Shown here piece after piece: positions 16,961 to 26,133 of a stretch of 64,000 bases of DNA (position 1 is its first letter; each line of letters opens with the position of its first letter). The stretch covers positions 25,255 through 89,254 of the forward strand of contig NZ_PQIG01000081.1 in the NCBI RefSeq assembly GCF_012349115.1, written 5' to 3'. The notes under the pieces were generated by a model. That model saw nothing but the letters and a program-made list of their open reading frames with translations, did not search any database and had not been told where the DNA came from. The DNA comes from Rhizobium ruizarguesonis (lineage in GTDB: Bacteria; Pseudomonadota; Alphaproteobacteria; Rhizobiales; Rhizobiaceae). A program made the translations under genes and the position numbers.

Positions 16961-17935
16961 TCAGTCGCGGGGTGCGGCCGCCCGCTGCAGGCGGTCGTTG
17001 ATCGCTTCGCCCAGCCCCTCCTCGGGAATCGGGGAAAAGGCGATGCTCGAAGCCCCGCTGGCATCGGCCCGCTTCATGTAGTCGAAAAGATTGGCGGCCG
17101 CCTCTGCCAGGTCGCCGCGCGGGCTGAGATCAAGGACGATCCGGGCACCGTTCGCGCCGGAAACCGCAGCGCTGCCGAAGGCAATCAGTGCCTCGCCGGG
17201 TTCCACCGCCGTGGCATTGAGGCGCACGGAAGCGCCCGGCGCGTAATGCGAGGCGAGCATGCCCGGCGCCTCCATCGCCGCCGATGCCGTTTTCGGCCGC
17301 AGCAGCGGCTGGCCCGCGACGCGCTCGATCTCGCGCGCCGCAAGTCCCCCTGGCCGAAGCAGCCGCAGCCGGCCGCCCTCTGCCTTGACGATCGTCGATT
17401 CGACGCCGACAGGACTTGGTCCCGCATCGAGGATCAACGGGATCCGCGCCCCGAGATCGGCCTCGACATGGGCAGCACTCGTCGCACTGATCCCGCCCGA
17501 GGTATTGGCGCTGGGGGCTGCGAGCGGCCGTCCGAAGGCGCCGATCAACGCGCCCGCGAAGCCCTTCGGCACGCGGATGCCGACGGTGTCGAGCCCGGCG
17601 GTCGCCAGCGAATGGATCGGGCTTTCCGGCTTCAACGGCAGCACGAGGGTCAGCGGACCGGGCCAGAAGGCTCTGGCGAGTGCCCGCGAGACGGGGTCGA
17701 ACTCGGCGTGCTCTTCGGCCATCGCGAGATCGGCCATGTGGCAGATCAGCGGGTTGAAGCGCGGCCGTCCCTTTGTCTCGTAGATTCGGGTGATGGCTGC
17801 CGGATTGGTAGCGTCGGCCGCCAGGCCGTAGACGGTCTCGGTCGGAATGGCGATGGCAAAGCCGTCGGCAAGAGCGGCTGAGGCCGCCTCCAGCGCTGCC
17901 TGCCTGTCTGCCGTGATATCGATTATGCGTGCCAT
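16961..17935 (-). CDS. sua5: L-threonylcarbamoyladenylate synthase (Sua5/TsaC, long form)
   Basis: This 324-residue enzyme makes threonylcarbamoyl-AMP from threonine, bicarbonate and ATP for the universal t6A37 modification of ANN-decoding tRNAs. The YrdC domain (about residues 10-200) carries IPTETVYGLAADA, the KGRPRFNPL active-site motif, the FWPGPLTLVL segment and APSANTSGGIS. A linker with SHYAPGA leads to the C-terminal Sua5 domain (about 225-324). This makes it the long Sua5 type rather than the short TsaC of enterobacteria. It is a single-copy essential housekeeping gene in most relatives. It follows a rhizobial palindromic element and is not obviously in an operon. Confidence 0.93.
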   Translation of the reverse strand: MARIIDITADRQAALEAASAALADGFAIAIPTETVYGLAADATNPAAITRIYETKGRPRFNPLICHMADLAMAEEHAEFDPVSRALARAFWPGPLTLVLPLKPESPIHSLATAGLDTVGIRVPKGFAGALIGAFGRPLAAPSANTSGGISATSAAHVEADLGARIPLILDAGPSPVGVESTIVKAEGGRLRLLRPGGLAAREIERVAGQPLLRPKTASAAMEAPGMLASHYAPGASVRLNATAVEPGEALIAFGSAAVSGANGARIVLDLSPRGDLAEAAANLFDYMKRADASGASSIAFSPIPEEGLGEAINDRLQRAAAPRD

Positions 17936-18038
17936 ATCCTGCCCGGTATTTGCTACTCGCCCTTTGAGCGTCTGAAAAGACGCGCGGCACTGTAATCCCG
18001 GCAGTCATTAGGCTTTCCGCCGTCCGCGATCAATCGCT

Positions 18039-18647
18039 TTAGAGCTGGCGGATGATTTCGCGCAGCTGTTCGTTGCGGGCGCCGAGCAAGAGGATGTTGC
18101 GGATCGCCGCTTGCGGATCATGGGTGCGGAAGAGCAGGCCGTTGCCGCGTACCGACCGGTCGATGGTCATCTTTTCCGCGGAGTTCTCGCCAGGCTTGAT
18201 GGCGACGGCGAAATACATGCGGGAATAACCGACGTCGATGCGCTCGAAGAAATTATCGTTCTCGCCGATGTCGGAATAGAAATTCGAGATGTAGAAGGCC
18301 CAGCTTACCTCTTCGTAGTGGGCGAATTTCGTCCGCGCGGCGGTGACGTGGCAATAGCCGAGATGCGGGCTGTCCTCCAGCGTCCGGTGGAAGATCATCT
18401 TCGGAAACTGGATCGAGTGGTGAAAGCCGTTGATGTGCTGATGCGTCTTTTCGCCGGCGACCTGCAGCTTGCGGCCGGTCTTTGCGGCGACCTCATCATG
18501 GCTGAAATAGCGTTTTTCCTCGGCCAGCCAGTGCCGCCGCTCGCGGGGGATGCGGCCGGTGCGCAAAAATTCGGAATGCGCGGCAATCAGCTGCGGCTCT
18601 TGCAGTTTACCTGCTTCTTTCGCGTCGAAATAACGGAGTTTGGCCAT
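18039..18647 (-). CDS. Conserved rhizobial hypothetical protein (possibly DUF6656)
   Basis: This 202-residue soluble protein has no signal peptide or membrane segment. It is rich in His, Phe and Tyr in the middle (HHSIQFPKMIFHRTLEDSPH, then HYEEVSWAFYISNFYSDIGE). I do not recognise a catalytic motif. I associate it loosely with a Rhizobiaceae-only family of unknown function; the family number is from memory and uncertain. The start is taken at ATG 18647 (MAKLRYFDAKEAGK), and an upstream in-frame ATG at 18677 lacks support. It is transcribed alone, towards sua5, and is probably an ordinary chromosomal gene since base composition matches its neighbours. Confidence 0.6.
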   Translation of the reverse strand: MAKLRYFDAKEAGKLQEPQLIAAHSEFLRTGRIPRERRHWLAEEKRYFSHDEVAAKTGRKLQVAGEKTHQHINGFHHSIQFPKMIFHRTLEDSPHLGYCHVTAARTKFAHYEEVSWAFYISNFYSDIGENDNFFERIDVGYSRMYFAVAIKPGENSAEKMTIDRSVRGNGLLFRTHDPQAAIRNILLLGARNEQLREIIRQL

Positions 18648-19066
18648 GGTTCGCGTTCTTCGGTCGGTCTGAATCAACAGTAGGATAGGACGGTATGCTT
18701 AAGGCGATGTTAAAAAATCGCCATGGCGGCCGGCCGGCTGAACGGCAAATGCCGGTAGATGTCGCAAACACGACTGACATCGATATCAGGCAGTCGACCT
18801 CTTTGCGCAACGGGTCTTTACGCCATGTCGCAATTGAGGATAATTGCCGGGAGAGTCGGGCGAGGTGATCGACCGGGATGGGCTGCTTCAAGCCTTGCCG
18901 CATCCTGTCGTCAATTTCGAAGCCGATGTCGCATTACAACCAAGCGGCAGCCATGCTCGGTGATTAAATGACGCCATGAACAATTCTCCCGAAGGAGAAG
19001 GAAGCGGGCGCGCTTCCGCCGGCCTTCTTGCCAGAAGGCGGTAGCCGGGTGCACGAGGACATGAAG
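18648..19066. other. Intergenic region ahead of the Rieske oxygenase gene
   Basis: This is 419 bases without a convincing gene. A 57-codon open frame (18695-18868, ATG with AGGA 4 bases upstream) has no recognisable product and is not called. The last 80 bases hold a GC-rich dyad, GGAAGCG-GGCG-CGCTTCC, just before the oxygenase ribosome binding site. Confidence 0.5.
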
Positions 19067-20311
19067 ATGGATATTCGCAGCAACGTTTTGCGTCAGCTCA
19101 AGAGCCGCCGTGAGGGCTTCAGCCTCGAACAGCCGTTCTACATTGACGAGGATTATTTCCAGCTCGACATGGAGATGATCTATTATCGCGACTGGCTGTT
19201 CATCGGCCATGATTGCGAACTGCCGAAGCCGGGCGCCTATTTCACCGTTCAGATCGGCAACTATCCCGTCGTCATCGTCCGCGGCCGCGACAATGTCATC
19301 CGCGCCTTCCACAATAGCTGTCGCCATCGCGGCTCGCGCGTCTGCACCAAGGAGCACGGCTCCTCCGTGCGTCTCGTCTGCCCCTACCATCAGTGGACCT
19401 ATGATCTCGAAGGCAAGCTCGCTTTCGCCCGCCACATGGGCGATGATTTCGACAAATCAGGTTTCAACCTGAAGCCTGTCCACTGCGAAACCGTCGCAGG
19501 CTTTGTCTTCATCTGCCTTGCCAACACCGCCCCGGATTTCCAGACGGTGCGCGACAAGATCGAACCCTATGTCGCGCCGCACAGGATCAGCGAGAGCAAG
19601 GTCGCCTTCCAAAGCACGATCATCGAGAAGGGCAACTGGAAGCTTGTCTGGGAAAACAACCGCGAGTGCTATCACTGCGCCGCCAATCACCCCGAACTTT
19701 GCCGCACCTATCCCGAAGCGCCGAGCGTGACCGGCACGGATGGCGGCGCCGACGATCCCGAGATCGCCGGCCATTGGGCGCGCTGCGAGGCCGCCGGCCT
19801 GCCGAGCAAGTTCCAGATTTCGCCGGACGGTCAGTTCCGCACCGCCCGCATGCCGCTGATCGAGGATGCCGAAAGCTACACAATGTCGGGCAAGCGCGCC
19901 GTCAAGCGTCCGCTCTCCGACGATATCTCGATCGGCCATATCGGCACCATGCTGCTCTTCCACTACCCGACGACGTGGAACCACCTGCTCGGCGACCATG
20001 CCATCTCCTTCCGCGTGCTGCCGCTCAGCGCCAACGAGACGGCGGTGACGACCAAGTGGCTCGTCCACAAGGACGCCGTCGAAGGCGTGGATTACGATCT
20101 CGAGGAACTGACCCACGTCTGGACCGAAACCAACGATCAGGATCGCCGCATCGTCGAGGAAAACGCCTTCGGCATTCACTCGCCCGCCTATGAGCCCGGC
20201 CCCTATTCCGCCTTGCATGAAGGCGGCGTCATGCAGTTCCTCGAATGGTATTCGAACTTCATGGTGAACCGTCTGCAGGGCGACCAGGCGAAGTTCTCCG
20301 TCGTTGCCTAG
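19067..20311 (+). CDS. Rieske non-haem iron oxygenase, alpha subunit (GbcA-like)
   Basis: This 414-residue protein is the terminal oxygenase component of a ring-hydroxylating-type system. The Rieske [2Fe-2S] ligands are in CRHRGSRVC and CPYHQWTYDLEG (C-x-H ... C-x2-H, about residues 83-105). The mononuclear iron site begins at NRECYHCAANHPEL. Overall resemblance is to the oxygenases that demethylate glycine betaine, carnitine or stachydrine, substrates rhizobia meet in plant roots. The start ATG 19067 has GAGGA at 7 bases; the ATG at 19061 lies too close. No ferredoxin/flavin reductase partner is adjacent, so the electron donor must be encoded elsewhere. The exact substrate is inferred only at family level. 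Confidence 0.85.
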   Translation: MDIRSNVLRQLKSRREGFSLEQPFYIDEDYFQLDMEMIYYRDWLFIGHDCELPKPGAYFTVQIGNYPVVIVRGRDNVIRAFHNSCRHRGSRVCTKEHGSSVRLVCPYHQWTYDLEGKLAFARHMGDDFDKSGFNLKPVHCETVAGFVFICLANTAPDFQTVRDKIEPYVAPHRISESKVAFQSTIIEKGNWKLVWENNRECYHCAANHPELCRTYPEAPSVTGTDGGADDPEIAGHWARCEAAGLPSKFQISPDGQFRTARMPLIEDAESYTMSGKRAVKRPLSDDISIGHIGTMLLFHYPTTWNHLLGDHAISFRVLPLSANETAVTTKWLVHKDAVEGVDYDLEELTHVWTETNDQDRRIVEENAFGIHSPAYEPGPYSALHEGGVMQFLEWYSNFMVNRLQGDQAKFSVVA

Positions 20312-20345
20312 ATCCGGATGAATCCGGATCTAAATCAAAGAAGCA

Positions 20346-20396
20346 GAGCATGATGTCGTCCGAAAACCGCTCACACTTTTCGGCATCATGCTCTAG
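20346..20396. repeat. Rhizobial palindrome (GAGCATGATG...CATCATGCTC type)
   Basis: GAGCATGATG and CATCATGCTC arms enclose CCGAAAA-CCGCTCACAC-TTTTCGG, giving a long near-perfect hairpin in the 3' region of the Rieske gene. Copies occur at 33651-33703 and, diverged, at 53980-54030. Confidence 0.65.
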
Positions 20397-20540
20397 CGCT
20401 CTGCTGCACCGGTTAATGTCCGGTTCAGTTCAGTTGATATAAAAGGGAAAAAGCAGCCGGCTTCGGCCGCTTTCGGAACCCATTCAGGCGCGAAGGCGTT
20501 GCAGGGCAGGCGGTGATCGCTGTTGAATGGGAGAGAAGCA

Positions 20541-21026
20541 ATGATCGGGCTGAGAAACAAGATTGCAACCGCAGTTCTGGCTGCTGCGGTGGTCCTCACG
20601 GGCTTTGCGCCGTCGCAGGCAATCCAGATGCCCACCGCCCCGCAGGTGGAAAAATCCTCCGCTGTCGAGAACGTCCAGTACCGCCGCTATTATCGCCCCG
20701 GTTACCGTCCGGGCGCCTATTACCGGCCTGGCTATCGTCCCGGCGCCTACTACCGGCCCGGCTATTACGGCGGCTATCGCGGATATTCCTATTACCGCCC
20801 GGGCTATCGGCATTATAATGGCTACTGGTATCCGCTCGCCGCCTTCGGCGCCGGTGCAGTCATCGGCGGCGCCATTGTCGCGCAGCCGCGTTACGTTGCG
20901 CCGGCCCCCAGCATGGGTTCGAGCCACGTCACCTGGTGCGCAAACCGCTACCGGTCCTATCGCGCCTACGACAACACCTTCCAGCCCTATAACGGCCCAC
21001 GCCAGCAGTGCTATTCGCCGTATTGA
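20541..21026 (+). CDS. BA14K family secreted protein
   Basis: This 161-residue protein has a cleavable signal peptide (about 27 residues, ending PSQA). A Tyr/Arg/Pro/Gly tandem repeat follows (units YRPGYRPGAY, roughly residues 50-95), then one hydrophobic stretch (AAFGAGAVIGGAIVAQ). The C-terminal BA14K motif is HVTWCANRYRSYRAYDNTF...GPRQQCYSPY with two cysteines. BA14K in Brucella abortus is an immunoreactive lectin-like surface protein, and rhizobia carry several paralogues. The repeat tract suggests an extended cell-surface or periplasmic protein. The start ATG 20541 is chosen because the signal peptide begins there; an upstream in-frame ATG (20523) adds six polar residues. Confidence 0.85.
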   Translation: MIGLRNKIATAVLAAAVVLTGFAPSQAIQMPTAPQVEKSSAVENVQYRRYYRPGYRPGAYYRPGYRPGAYYRPGYYGGYRGYSYYRPGYRHYNGYWYPLAAFGAGAVIGGAIVAQPRYVAPAPSMGSSHVTWCANRYRSYRAYDNTFQPYNGPRQQCYSPY

Positions 21027-21053
21027 TAAACGTGCTGTTCTCGAGAAACGTCT

Positions 21054-21227
21054 GCCCCTCACCCTAACCCTCTCCCCGTAAAAACGGGGAGAGGGGACGT
21101 GCCAAATGTGCAGCGTCGAGGTTGAGGAAAACGGTGCGGCATGTCCCTTCTCCCCGCCTGCGAGGGGTCCGAAGGACGGGTCGAGACCCGTGGCTCGACC
21201 CCAGTGGTGCCGGCAGGCGGATGAGGG
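21054..21227. repeat. RIME-like mosaic intergenic repeat
   Basis: This is a full-length copy. It begins CCCCTCACCCTAACCCTCTC, contains CCGTAAAAACGGGGAGAGGG, then GAGGGGTCCGAAGGACGGG, TCGAGACCCGTGGCTCGACC and GCCGGCAGGCGGATGAGGG. It separates the BA14K gene from the convergent zntB-like gene and may act in 3'-end formation for both. Confidence 0.75.
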
Positions 21228-21310
21228 CCGGTGCGGGTTGCTCCCCATCGGATCGAGGCGTAGGTCCGCGAACCTAAGCCTACCCCGACAGTCACGTCGA
21301 ACCTTCACCC

Positions 21311-22306
21311 TCAAAGAATATCCACGCGCCTCAGCAGCCACCAGGCAAAGGCGATGGAGGCGACGATGAGGGCGACGGCGTATTCGGTGCCGTAGTCGCC
21401 GACGGCGAAGGGCAGGTTTGCCGTGTTCATGCCGAAGAAGCCGGTCACCAGCGTCGGCGGCAGCAGGAAGGCCGTCATGATCGACAGCAGATAGAGGTGG
21501 CGGTTGGTTTCGGAGGATTGTTTCGAATCGATTTCTTCGTGCAGCAGGCGTGCTCGGTCCTGCAGCGCATAGATGTCGTGGTCGACCGTTTCCAGCCGGC
21601 TCGTCAGCCGCCGCGCTACATCGTCGAAGCCGAAGGGCATCTCGTCGTCGTCGGCCGCCGCCGCCCGGCGCATCAGCGCCAGCACGGTGCGCAGATGCCG
21701 ATGCAGCCTGACCACGGTGCGCCGCACCGGCGCCAGACGCCGGCGCTCGTCGCGCTGCGCACTGTCGTAGACGATATCCTCGATCTGGTTCAGCTCTTCC
21801 GTGAGTTCGATGACGATCGCGATCAGCGTGCGTTGGAACTCGATCACCAGCAGTTCGAAGAGATCGACCGGCCGGGAAAATTTGCCCGGGTTTTTCTCGA
21901 TCAGCGCCCGCGCCCGTTCGACGCTGCGCAGCGGCTGCAGCCTTGTGGTGATGATGAAGCGGTCGGACATGGCGAAATGCAGCCAGCCGAGATTGTTGGT
22001 ATCCTGGGCGAAATCGCGCTGGCAATCAATGAGCGTGCCATAGAGCATCTGCTCGTCGACGGTGATGGCCGCATGCGTGTCGCGCGTCGTCAGCGCCGAT
22101 TTCGCGTCCTCCGTCAGCCCGTCCAGCGTATCGAGCAAGGCCGGCACGCGGGCGTCGACAACGTTGAGGTGCAGCCAGTAGAAACAATTGTCGGCGGTCA
22201 GTTCCGCCACCGTCGCACCATTGTTCAGTCGCACCGCGGTCTTTTCTTCGGGCGAGAAGCGATAGGCCCAGACGAAACCGGGTATGTTGACGGGCAATGT
22301 ATCCAT
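21311..22306 (-). CDS. zntB: CorA/ZntB family divalent metal transporter
   Basis: This 331-residue inner-membrane protein has the CorA/ZntB fold: a large cytoplasmic alpha/beta domain, long helices and two C-terminal transmembrane helices (about residues 270-290 and 305-325). The signature of the family pore, GMN, is present in FFGMNTANLPF, and the second helix ends in basic WWLLRRVDIL. The GMN-x-x-N-L-P variant fits the ZntB subgroup (zinc transport) more than CorA (magnesium), but direction and ion cannot be read from sequence. ATG 22306 has AGGA at 10 bases. It is divergent from the acyl-CoA dehydrogenase gene. Confidence 0.85.
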   Translation of the reverse strand: MDTLPVNIPGFVWAYRFSPEEKTAVRLNNGATVAELTADNCFYWLHLNVVDARVPALLDTLDGLTEDAKSALTTRDTHAAITVDEQMLYGTLIDCQRDFAQDTNNLGWLHFAMSDRFIITTRLQPLRSVERARALIEKNPGKFSRPVDLFELLVIEFQRTLIAIVIELTEELNQIEDIVYDSAQRDERRRLAPVRRTVVRLHRHLRTVLALMRRAAAADDDEMPFGFDDVARRLTSRLETVDHDIYALQDRARLLHEEIDSKQSSETNRHLYLLSIMTAFLLPPTLVTGFFGMNTANLPFAVGDYGTEYAVALIVASIAFAWWLLRRVDIL

Positions 22307-22514
22307 TGTTCGCCGGTCCTTTGCGAAGGCGATGTCTTCCCTTAGAGATTGTTCATGACGTCCATTTGTCCAAAGGTGCAAGAGCAAAGCGCCATGTCAG
22401 GCGATTTATCGCATGGCGGCTGAGGAAATCGAAATTGACGTTTACGTAAAAATCAATTAGCCCTTGCCTCGGAGGGGCTTGCCCAAGTGCAGGCCGGTCT
22501 GCGGAGGAGAAACC

Positions 22515-24293
22515 ATGTACAAGGCGCCGGTCGAGGAAATCGCGTTCACGTTGAAGCACGTAGCGGGCATGGGCGAGGCGATTTCAAACGGGCTGCTCGG
22601 CGATCTCGGCGAAGATCTGGTCGATGCGATCCTCGCCGAAGCGGGACGTTTTGCCACAGAGGAAGTGGCGCCTCTCGCCGAAATCGGCGACCGCCAGGGC
22701 GCCCGTCTGATCGATGGCGAGGTCAGGCTGCCGGATGGTTGGCGCGATCTCTATCGCCATTGGATCGCCGGCGGCTGGAACGGCCTGACGGCGCCGGAGG
22801 CCTTCGGCGGCCAGGCCTTGCCGCATATGCTGAATGTCGCAGCACTCGAAATGTGGAATTCCGGTTCCATGGCCTTCGCGCTCGCTCCGACGCTGACGAT
22901 GGGGGCCATCGAAGCGGTCAGCACCCATGGCAGTGCTGCGCTGAAAGACAAATATCTGGAAAAGATGGTCTCCGGCGAATGGACCGGCACCATGAACCTG
23001 ACCGAGCCGCATGCCGGCTCGGATCTCGGCGTGCTGAAGGCCCGCGCCGAGCGCCGCGATGACGGCAGCTACCGCCTTTTCGGCCAGAAGATCTTCATCA
23101 CTTGGGGCGAGCATGACGCGGCCGACAATATCATTCATCTGGTGCTGGCCCGCCTGCCGGATGCGCCGGCCGGCACCCGCGGCATCTCGCTCTTCCTGGT
23201 GCCGAAATTCCTGGTGAACGACGACGGTTCGCTTGGGCCCCGCAATGATCTCTTCTGCCATTCGCTGGAGCACAAGCTCGGCATCCATGGCTCGCCGACC
23301 TGCACGATGATCTACGGCGACGGAAAATTCGGCGGTGAAAAGGGCGCTGTGGGCTGGCTGGTCGGCGAGGAGAACAAGGGACTGGCCTGCATGTTCACGA
23401 TGATGAACAATGCCCGACTTGCCGTCGGCATGCAGGGCGTGGCGATCGCGGAGGCCGCCACCCAGAAGGCGCTCGCCTATGCCAGGGAACGCACCCAGGG
23501 CAGGGCGCCGGGCGCAAGCGGCGCCGGCATGAGCCCGATCGTCGAACATCCCGATGTCGCCCGCATGCTCCTCACCATGAAGGCGCTGACCCAAGGGGCA
23601 CGCGCCATCTCCTATGCCTGCGCCCATGCGATCGACATGTCGCACCGGGCAGGTGACATCAGCCGCCACTGGCAGGAGCGCGCCGCCCTTTTGACGCCAA
23701 TTGCCAAATCCTTTTCGACCGATGCCGGTGTCGACGTCGCCTCGCTCGGCATCCAGGTGCATGGCGGCATGGGCTTCATCGAGGAGACGGGTGCGGCGCG
23801 TTATCTCCGCGATGCCCGCATCGCCCCGATCTATGAGGGCACCAACGGTATTCAGGCGATCGACCTCGTCACCCGCAAGCTGCCGCTCTCCGGCGGCGAG
23901 CAGGTGAAGGGCTTCATCGCCGAGCTCAGAGAGATCGCCGACGGCGTCCGCCGCTCCAATCATAATGGTTTCGGCGAGACCGCTGTGAGGCTCGACGCTG
24001 CGATCGCCGACCTTGAGCAGGCGACCGGCTGGCTGCTGAAGACGCTTGCCGATGAAAAGGCGGCCGAGGCGCTCTCCGGCGCCACGCCTTACCAGCGTCT
24101 CTTCGGCCTCGTGCTCACCGGCTGTTATCTTGCCAAGGGCGGTCTCGCCGAGAGCGCCGATGGCGCGGCCGAAAACCGTATCGCGCTCTGCCGCTTCGCC
24201 GCCGAAAACCTGCTTGCCGAGACCGCAGCCCTGCGCGACCGGGTCGTCAATGGCGCGGCAAGCCTTGCTGCCGCCCGCATCCTGCTTGCCTGA
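22515..24293 (+). CDS. Acyl-CoA dehydrogenase (long, 592 residues)
   Basis: This FAD enzyme introduces the alpha-beta double bond in acyl-CoA. At 592 residues it is the long type with an extra C-terminal domain, as in rhizobial FadE-like and AidB-like paralogues. Motifs include FGGQALP, TMNLTEPHAGSDLG (FAD/substrate loop), FITWGEHD, the MMNNARLAVGMQGVAIAEAA helix, and GGMGFIEETGAARYLRDARI with YEGTNGIQAIDLV carrying the general-base Glu. ATG 22515 has GGAG with suitable spacing. It is followed nine bases later by a crotonase gene, so the pair likely forms a two-gene beta-oxidation operon of unknown chain-length specificity. Confidence 0.92.
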   Translation: MYKAPVEEIAFTLKHVAGMGEAISNGLLGDLGEDLVDAILAEAGRFATEEVAPLAEIGDRQGARLIDGEVRLPDGWRDLYRHWIAGGWNGLTAPEAFGGQALPHMLNVAALEMWNSGSMAFALAPTLTMGAIEAVSTHGSAALKDKYLEKMVSGEWTGTMNLTEPHAGSDLGVLKARAERRDDGSYRLFGQKIFITWGEHDAADNIIHLVLARLPDAPAGTRGISLFLVPKFLVNDDGSLGPRNDLFCHSLEHKLGIHGSPTCTMIYGDGKFGGEKGAVGWLVGEENKGLACMFTMMNNARLAVGMQGVAIAEAATQKALAYARERTQGRAPGASGAGMSPIVEHPDVARMLLTMKALTQGARAISYACAHAIDMSHRAGDISRHWQERAALLTPIAKSFSTDAGVDVASLGIQVHGGMGFIEETGAARYLRDARIAPIYEGTNGIQAIDLVTRKLPLSGGEQVKGFIAELREIADGVRRSNHNGFGETAVRLDAAIADLEQATGWLLKTLADEKAAEALSGATPYQRLFGLVLTGCYLAKGGLAESADGAAENRIALCRFAAENLLAETAALRDRVVNGAASLAAARILLA

Positions 24294-24302
24294 GGAGACC
24301 TT

Positions 24303-25058
24303 ATGACCGATCACATCGTCGTCGAGCAGCCTTCCGCCCATCCTGGTGTCCAGCTGATCCGCTTCAATCGGCCGGAAAAGAAGAATGCGATCACCCGCCC
24401 CATGTACCGCATCATGGCCGATGCGCTGAATGCGGCCAATGCCGATCCCGGCATTCGCGCCACCGCTTTCCTCGGCACCGAAGGCTGCTTCTCGGCCGGC
24501 AACGACATGAACGATTTTCTTGCTGCCGCGATGGGCGGCCGCGGCCTGGAGCAGGAGATCCTTGATTTCCTCTATGCGCTGGTGAAGGCCGAAAAACCCG
24601 TCGTCTCCGGCGTCGACGGCCTTGCGATCGGCATCGGCGCGACGATCCATCTCCATTGCGACCTGACCATCGCCTCTAGCCGCAGCCAGTTCCGCACACC
24701 GTTCGTCGATCTGGCGCTGGTGCCGGAGGCAGGTTCCAGCCTCGTCGCGCCGCGCCTGATGGGGCATCAGCGCGCCTTCGCCATGCTGGCCGCCGGCGAA
24801 GCATTTTCGGCCGAGGAGGCGAGGGAAGCCGGTCTGGTCTGGAAGGTCGTCGAGCCAGGCGAGGTCGATTCACTGACGCTTGGCCTGGCGGCAAAGCTCG
24901 CGGCCAAGCCGCCGGAGGCGCTGCGCATCGCCCGCGATCTCATTCGTGGCGATCGTGGCGAGATCATCGCCCGCATCGACGAGGAGGCCCGCTATTTCTC
25001 CGCGCGGCTGAAAAGCGCCGAGGCCCGGGCGGCCTTCGAAGCCTTCATGCGCCGCTGA
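24303..25058 (+). CDS. Enoyl-CoA hydratase/isomerase (crotonase family)
   Basis: This 251-residue protein has the crotonase fold. The CoA-binding and oxyanion-hole segments are FSAGNDMNDFL and GLAIGIGATIHLHCDL. The segment RTPFVDLALVPEAGSSL carries a glutamate where hydratases and isomerases have a catalytic acid. The C-terminal helix AEARAAFEAFM is typical. Lacking the first glutamate seen in classical hydratases (the loop reads DGLAIGIGATI), it may act as an isomerase or on an unusual acyl-CoA. It starts nine bases after the acyl-CoA dehydrogenase stop (TGAGGAGACCTTATG, with GGAG as ribosome binding site), indicating an operon. Confidence 0.9.
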   Translation: MTDHIVVEQPSAHPGVQLIRFNRPEKKNAITRPMYRIMADALNAANADPGIRATAFLGTEGCFSAGNDMNDFLAAAMGGRGLEQEILDFLYALVKAEKPVVSGVDGLAIGIGATIHLHCDLTIASSRSQFRTPFVDLALVPEAGSSLVAPRLMGHQRAFAMLAAGEAFSAEEAREAGLVWKVVEPGEVDSLTLGLAAKLAAKPPEALRIARDLIRGDRGEIIARIDEEARYFSARLKSAEARAAFEAFMRR

Positions 25059-25120
25059 GCGCCGCTTCGCGGCGATCTCGGTCAGCAGGGCGACCAACAC
25101 CGGGAGCAAACGGATACCGA

Positions 25121-26131
25121 TCAGGCCGCCGGCACGTTGAATACCTCGCCGGCCATGAGCGGCCGGAACCGTTCCGGGGGAATATCATGCTCGCTCATGG
25201 CGTCTTGCAACGCTCTTGCCGGCGCGTCGACCGCTTCATTTGTCAGTTGGAACGTGGCGAAGTGGTGCCCGGCGACATAGGTCGCATTTGCCAACTTCAT
25301 CCCGATCACCGCCTCCTGCGGATTCTGGTGCTGCCCTTTCATGAACCAGCGCGGCTCATATGCGCCGAAGGGTAAAATGGCCAGGCGAAAGCCGCCATGC
25401 TTCTGCTGTGCCGCTTTGTAATTGATGCCGTGGTGAAAGCCCGTATCTCCGACGTGATAAATTTTTCCGGCCGGAGTCGATAAAACGAACGACGCCCAGA
25501 GTGCCATCCGGCGATCGGCGGTTCCGCGGGCGGACCAGTGGTGTGCAGGCTCGGCATCAATGCTTATTCCGGCGTGCGAAATGCGCTCGCCCCAGTCCAT
25601 CGATGTCGTCTGTATATCGGGCACGGCACGGCGTATGATCGTGTCATTGCCGAGTGGCGTCACGACACGCGGCCGATGCTTCGCACCCAACCGCCTGAGC
25701 GTTGCGATATCGAGATGATCATAATGATTGTGCGATACCAGCACGAGATCAATTGGCGGCAGATCATCGAACGCGATGCCCGGTTGGACGACGCGCTTGG
25801 GTCCAGCAAAAGCGAAGGGACTCGCGCGCTCTGACCACACCGGGTCGGTGAGGATATTGAGCCCAGCGACCTGCACGAGCATTGTTGCATGACCAACCAT
25901 GGTCACCCTTAGATCCTCGCCGTCTACGCATGGATCCGGCTTGGCCGCCGCGTATGGACTTGGGACCGATTGCGGCCAACGCTCACGGCCGCCGCCGAAT
26001 TGCCACCGCAGCAGATCACGGAAACCAAGGGGCTCAATACCTTCGGGATTGAAGAAATGCGTGCCGTCGAAGTGATCGGACACTGGACCGTTATAGTAGG
26101 GGTTGCGTCTTTTGGTCTTTCCGACAGGCAC
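25121..26131 (-). CDS. MBL-fold metallohydrolase (NAPE-PLD/UlaG-like)
   Basis: This 336-residue protein carries the metallo-beta-lactamase motif SHNHYDHLD (HxHxDH, two-metal site). A further metal aspartate is in HVGDTGFHHG, and a late histidine in YVAGHHFATFQL. The N-terminal part (DHFDGTHFFNP, RWQFGGGRERWP) is typical of the N-acyl-phosphatidylethanolamine phospholipase D-like group, usually annotated as outer-membrane or lipid hydrolases; the substrate is unknown here. The GTG start at 26131 lies two bases after the stop of the RNA methyltransferase, with GGAG 8 bases upstream inside that gene, so translation is coupled. An open extension up to 26314 is only overlap with the upstream gene. 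Confidence 0.87.
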   Translation of the reverse strand: MPVGKTKRRNPYYNGPVSDHFDGTHFFNPEGIEPLGFRDLLRWQFGGGRERWPQSVPSPYAAAKPDPCVDGEDLRVTMVGHATMLVQVAGLNILTDPVWSERASPFAFAGPKRVVQPGIAFDDLPPIDLVLVSHNHYDHLDIATLRRLGAKHRPRVVTPLGNDTIIRRAVPDIQTTSMDWGERISHAGISIDAEPAHHWSARGTADRRMALWASFVLSTPAGKIYHVGDTGFHHGINYKAAQQKHGGFRLAILPFGAYEPRWFMKGQHQNPQEAVIGMKLANATYVAGHHFATFQLTNEAVDAPARALQDAMSEHDIPPERFRPLMAGEVFNVPAA

Positions 26132-26133
26132 GC

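Noticed and set aside
18695..18868. 57-codon open frame with a weak ribosome binding site
   Set aside because: No recognisable product, no conserved motif, and a site spacing of only 4 bases. Noted in the intergenic entry but not called.
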